Made by a program: the position numbers and the translations under genes. Below are positions 25,563 through 25,873 of a stretch of DNA of 25,873 bases, in pieces. The stretch lies in NCBI GenBank assembly GCA_011947345.1, contig JAAVTG010000157.1, forward strand, positions 1 to 25,873, written 5' to 3'. Each line of letters opens with the position of its first letter. The first letter of the stretch is position 1. Below the pieces are notes generated by a model. That model had not been told where the DNA came from. It saw nothing but the letters and a program-made list of their open reading frames with translations, and made no database searches. This stretch comes from Phytophthora quininea. Lineage: Eukaryota > Oomycota > Peronosporomycetes > Peronosporales > Peronosporaceae.

Positions 25563-25873
25563 TCAATCGAAGCTGCTGGCAACCGCTGCAACCGAGCATT
25601 CGGCGAAGTTGCTGGTCGTGGAGTTGCGTCCAGCGTCGTCACATTGCAGAAAGGCAACTTTCAGCGCTGTAACGGTGCTGATTTCCGTGCACTCTTTTGA
25701 CACGAAGTCTCCCCTCTCTTTCGTCTCACCTCGCCGCGCCGCTGTATACCACCAGATTTCTAGCTCGTGGCGGGCAATGTGACCGACATCGTTGCCGCAA
25801 CTGGCAGCTCTACAACGCGCGACATGCTTCAGGCCGGACGAGGTTGACACTGATGCCACCCAGCGCGGCGATT
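25563..25873 (-). CDS. 3' end of a minus-strand gene, cut by the window
   Basis: A minus-strand frame open from the window edge to a TGA at 25563-25565. It reads HVARCRAASCGNDVGHIARH, LEIWWYTAARRGETKERGDF and TALKVAFLQCDDAGRNSTTS, which looks like natural protein; the plus strand here does not. No ATG in this frame, so the start lies beyond the window or in another exon. Convergent with the large gene, 79 bp apart, in keeping with the alternating strands of this block. No family recognised. Confidence 0.45.
   Translation of the reverse strand, partial: SPRWVASVSTSSGLKHVARCRAASCGNDVGHIARHELEIWWYTAARRGETKERGDFVSKECTEISTVTALKVAFLQCDDAGRNSTTSNFAECSVAAVASSFD

Noticed and set aside
24565..25599. 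344-codon minus-strand frame opposite the large gene
   Set aside because: The plus strand has the coiled coil and C1q-like motifs; the minus frame has none.
1..25873. CRISPR arrays, bacterial operons, tRNA or rRNA genes
   Set aside because: No regularly spaced repeats, no Shine-Dalgarno-led gene strings, and no cloverleaf-like sequence noticed; introns and transposons show a eukaryote nuclear genome.

Overview
The window looks like nuclear DNA of an oomycete, probably peronosporalean. The evidence is short GT-AG introns (54-103 bp), GC-rich host genes packed tail-to-tail and head-to-head, a match to the oomycete initiator-type start site upstream of one gene, and transposon families (Ty1/copia, SWIM-type MULE with a C48 protease, BED-type hAT) of the kind that fill these genomes. 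The species cannot be fixed from the sequence.

Layout. Positions 1-16.45 kb are a transposon graveyard with one young element. A complete Ty1/copia retrotransposon (363-5268) has two identical 401-bp LTRs. A second copy of its LTR lies at 1-180 in the opposite orientation, separated by a 182-bp spacer. The copia interrupts an older, decayed minus-strand gene (5269-5784); the missing continuation of that gene is the 182-bp spacer, which appears flipped. Next comes a decayed Mutator-like transposase with a SWIM finger (6245-7617), followed by a Ulp1-type C48 cysteine protease (8835-9659). A hAT transposon (11108-14344) carries terminal inverted repeats and a 5-bp target duplication, and sits inside another open reading frame. 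A relic of a membrane transporter ends this part.

Positions 16.6-25.9 kb are a host gene block: uracil-DNA glycosylase (+), an ELMO-domain protein with five exons (-), a small unknown gene (+), a bHLH-PAS transcription factor (-), an unknown coiled-coil protein with a C1q-like C-terminus (+), and the 3' end of another gene (-). Strands alternate. A 610-bp non-autonomous MULE-like element with ~50-bp inverted repeats and a 9-bp target duplication sits just upstream of the bHLH-PAS start site.

A striking general property is that almost every otherwise intact host gene contains one or more single-base length changes, mostly losses in or beside a homopolymer. Restoring one base rejoins the frames every time. 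I read this as systematic sequence error rather than loss of all the genes, but the sequence alone cannot decide. No RNA gene, CRISPR array or prokaryote-type signal was seen.
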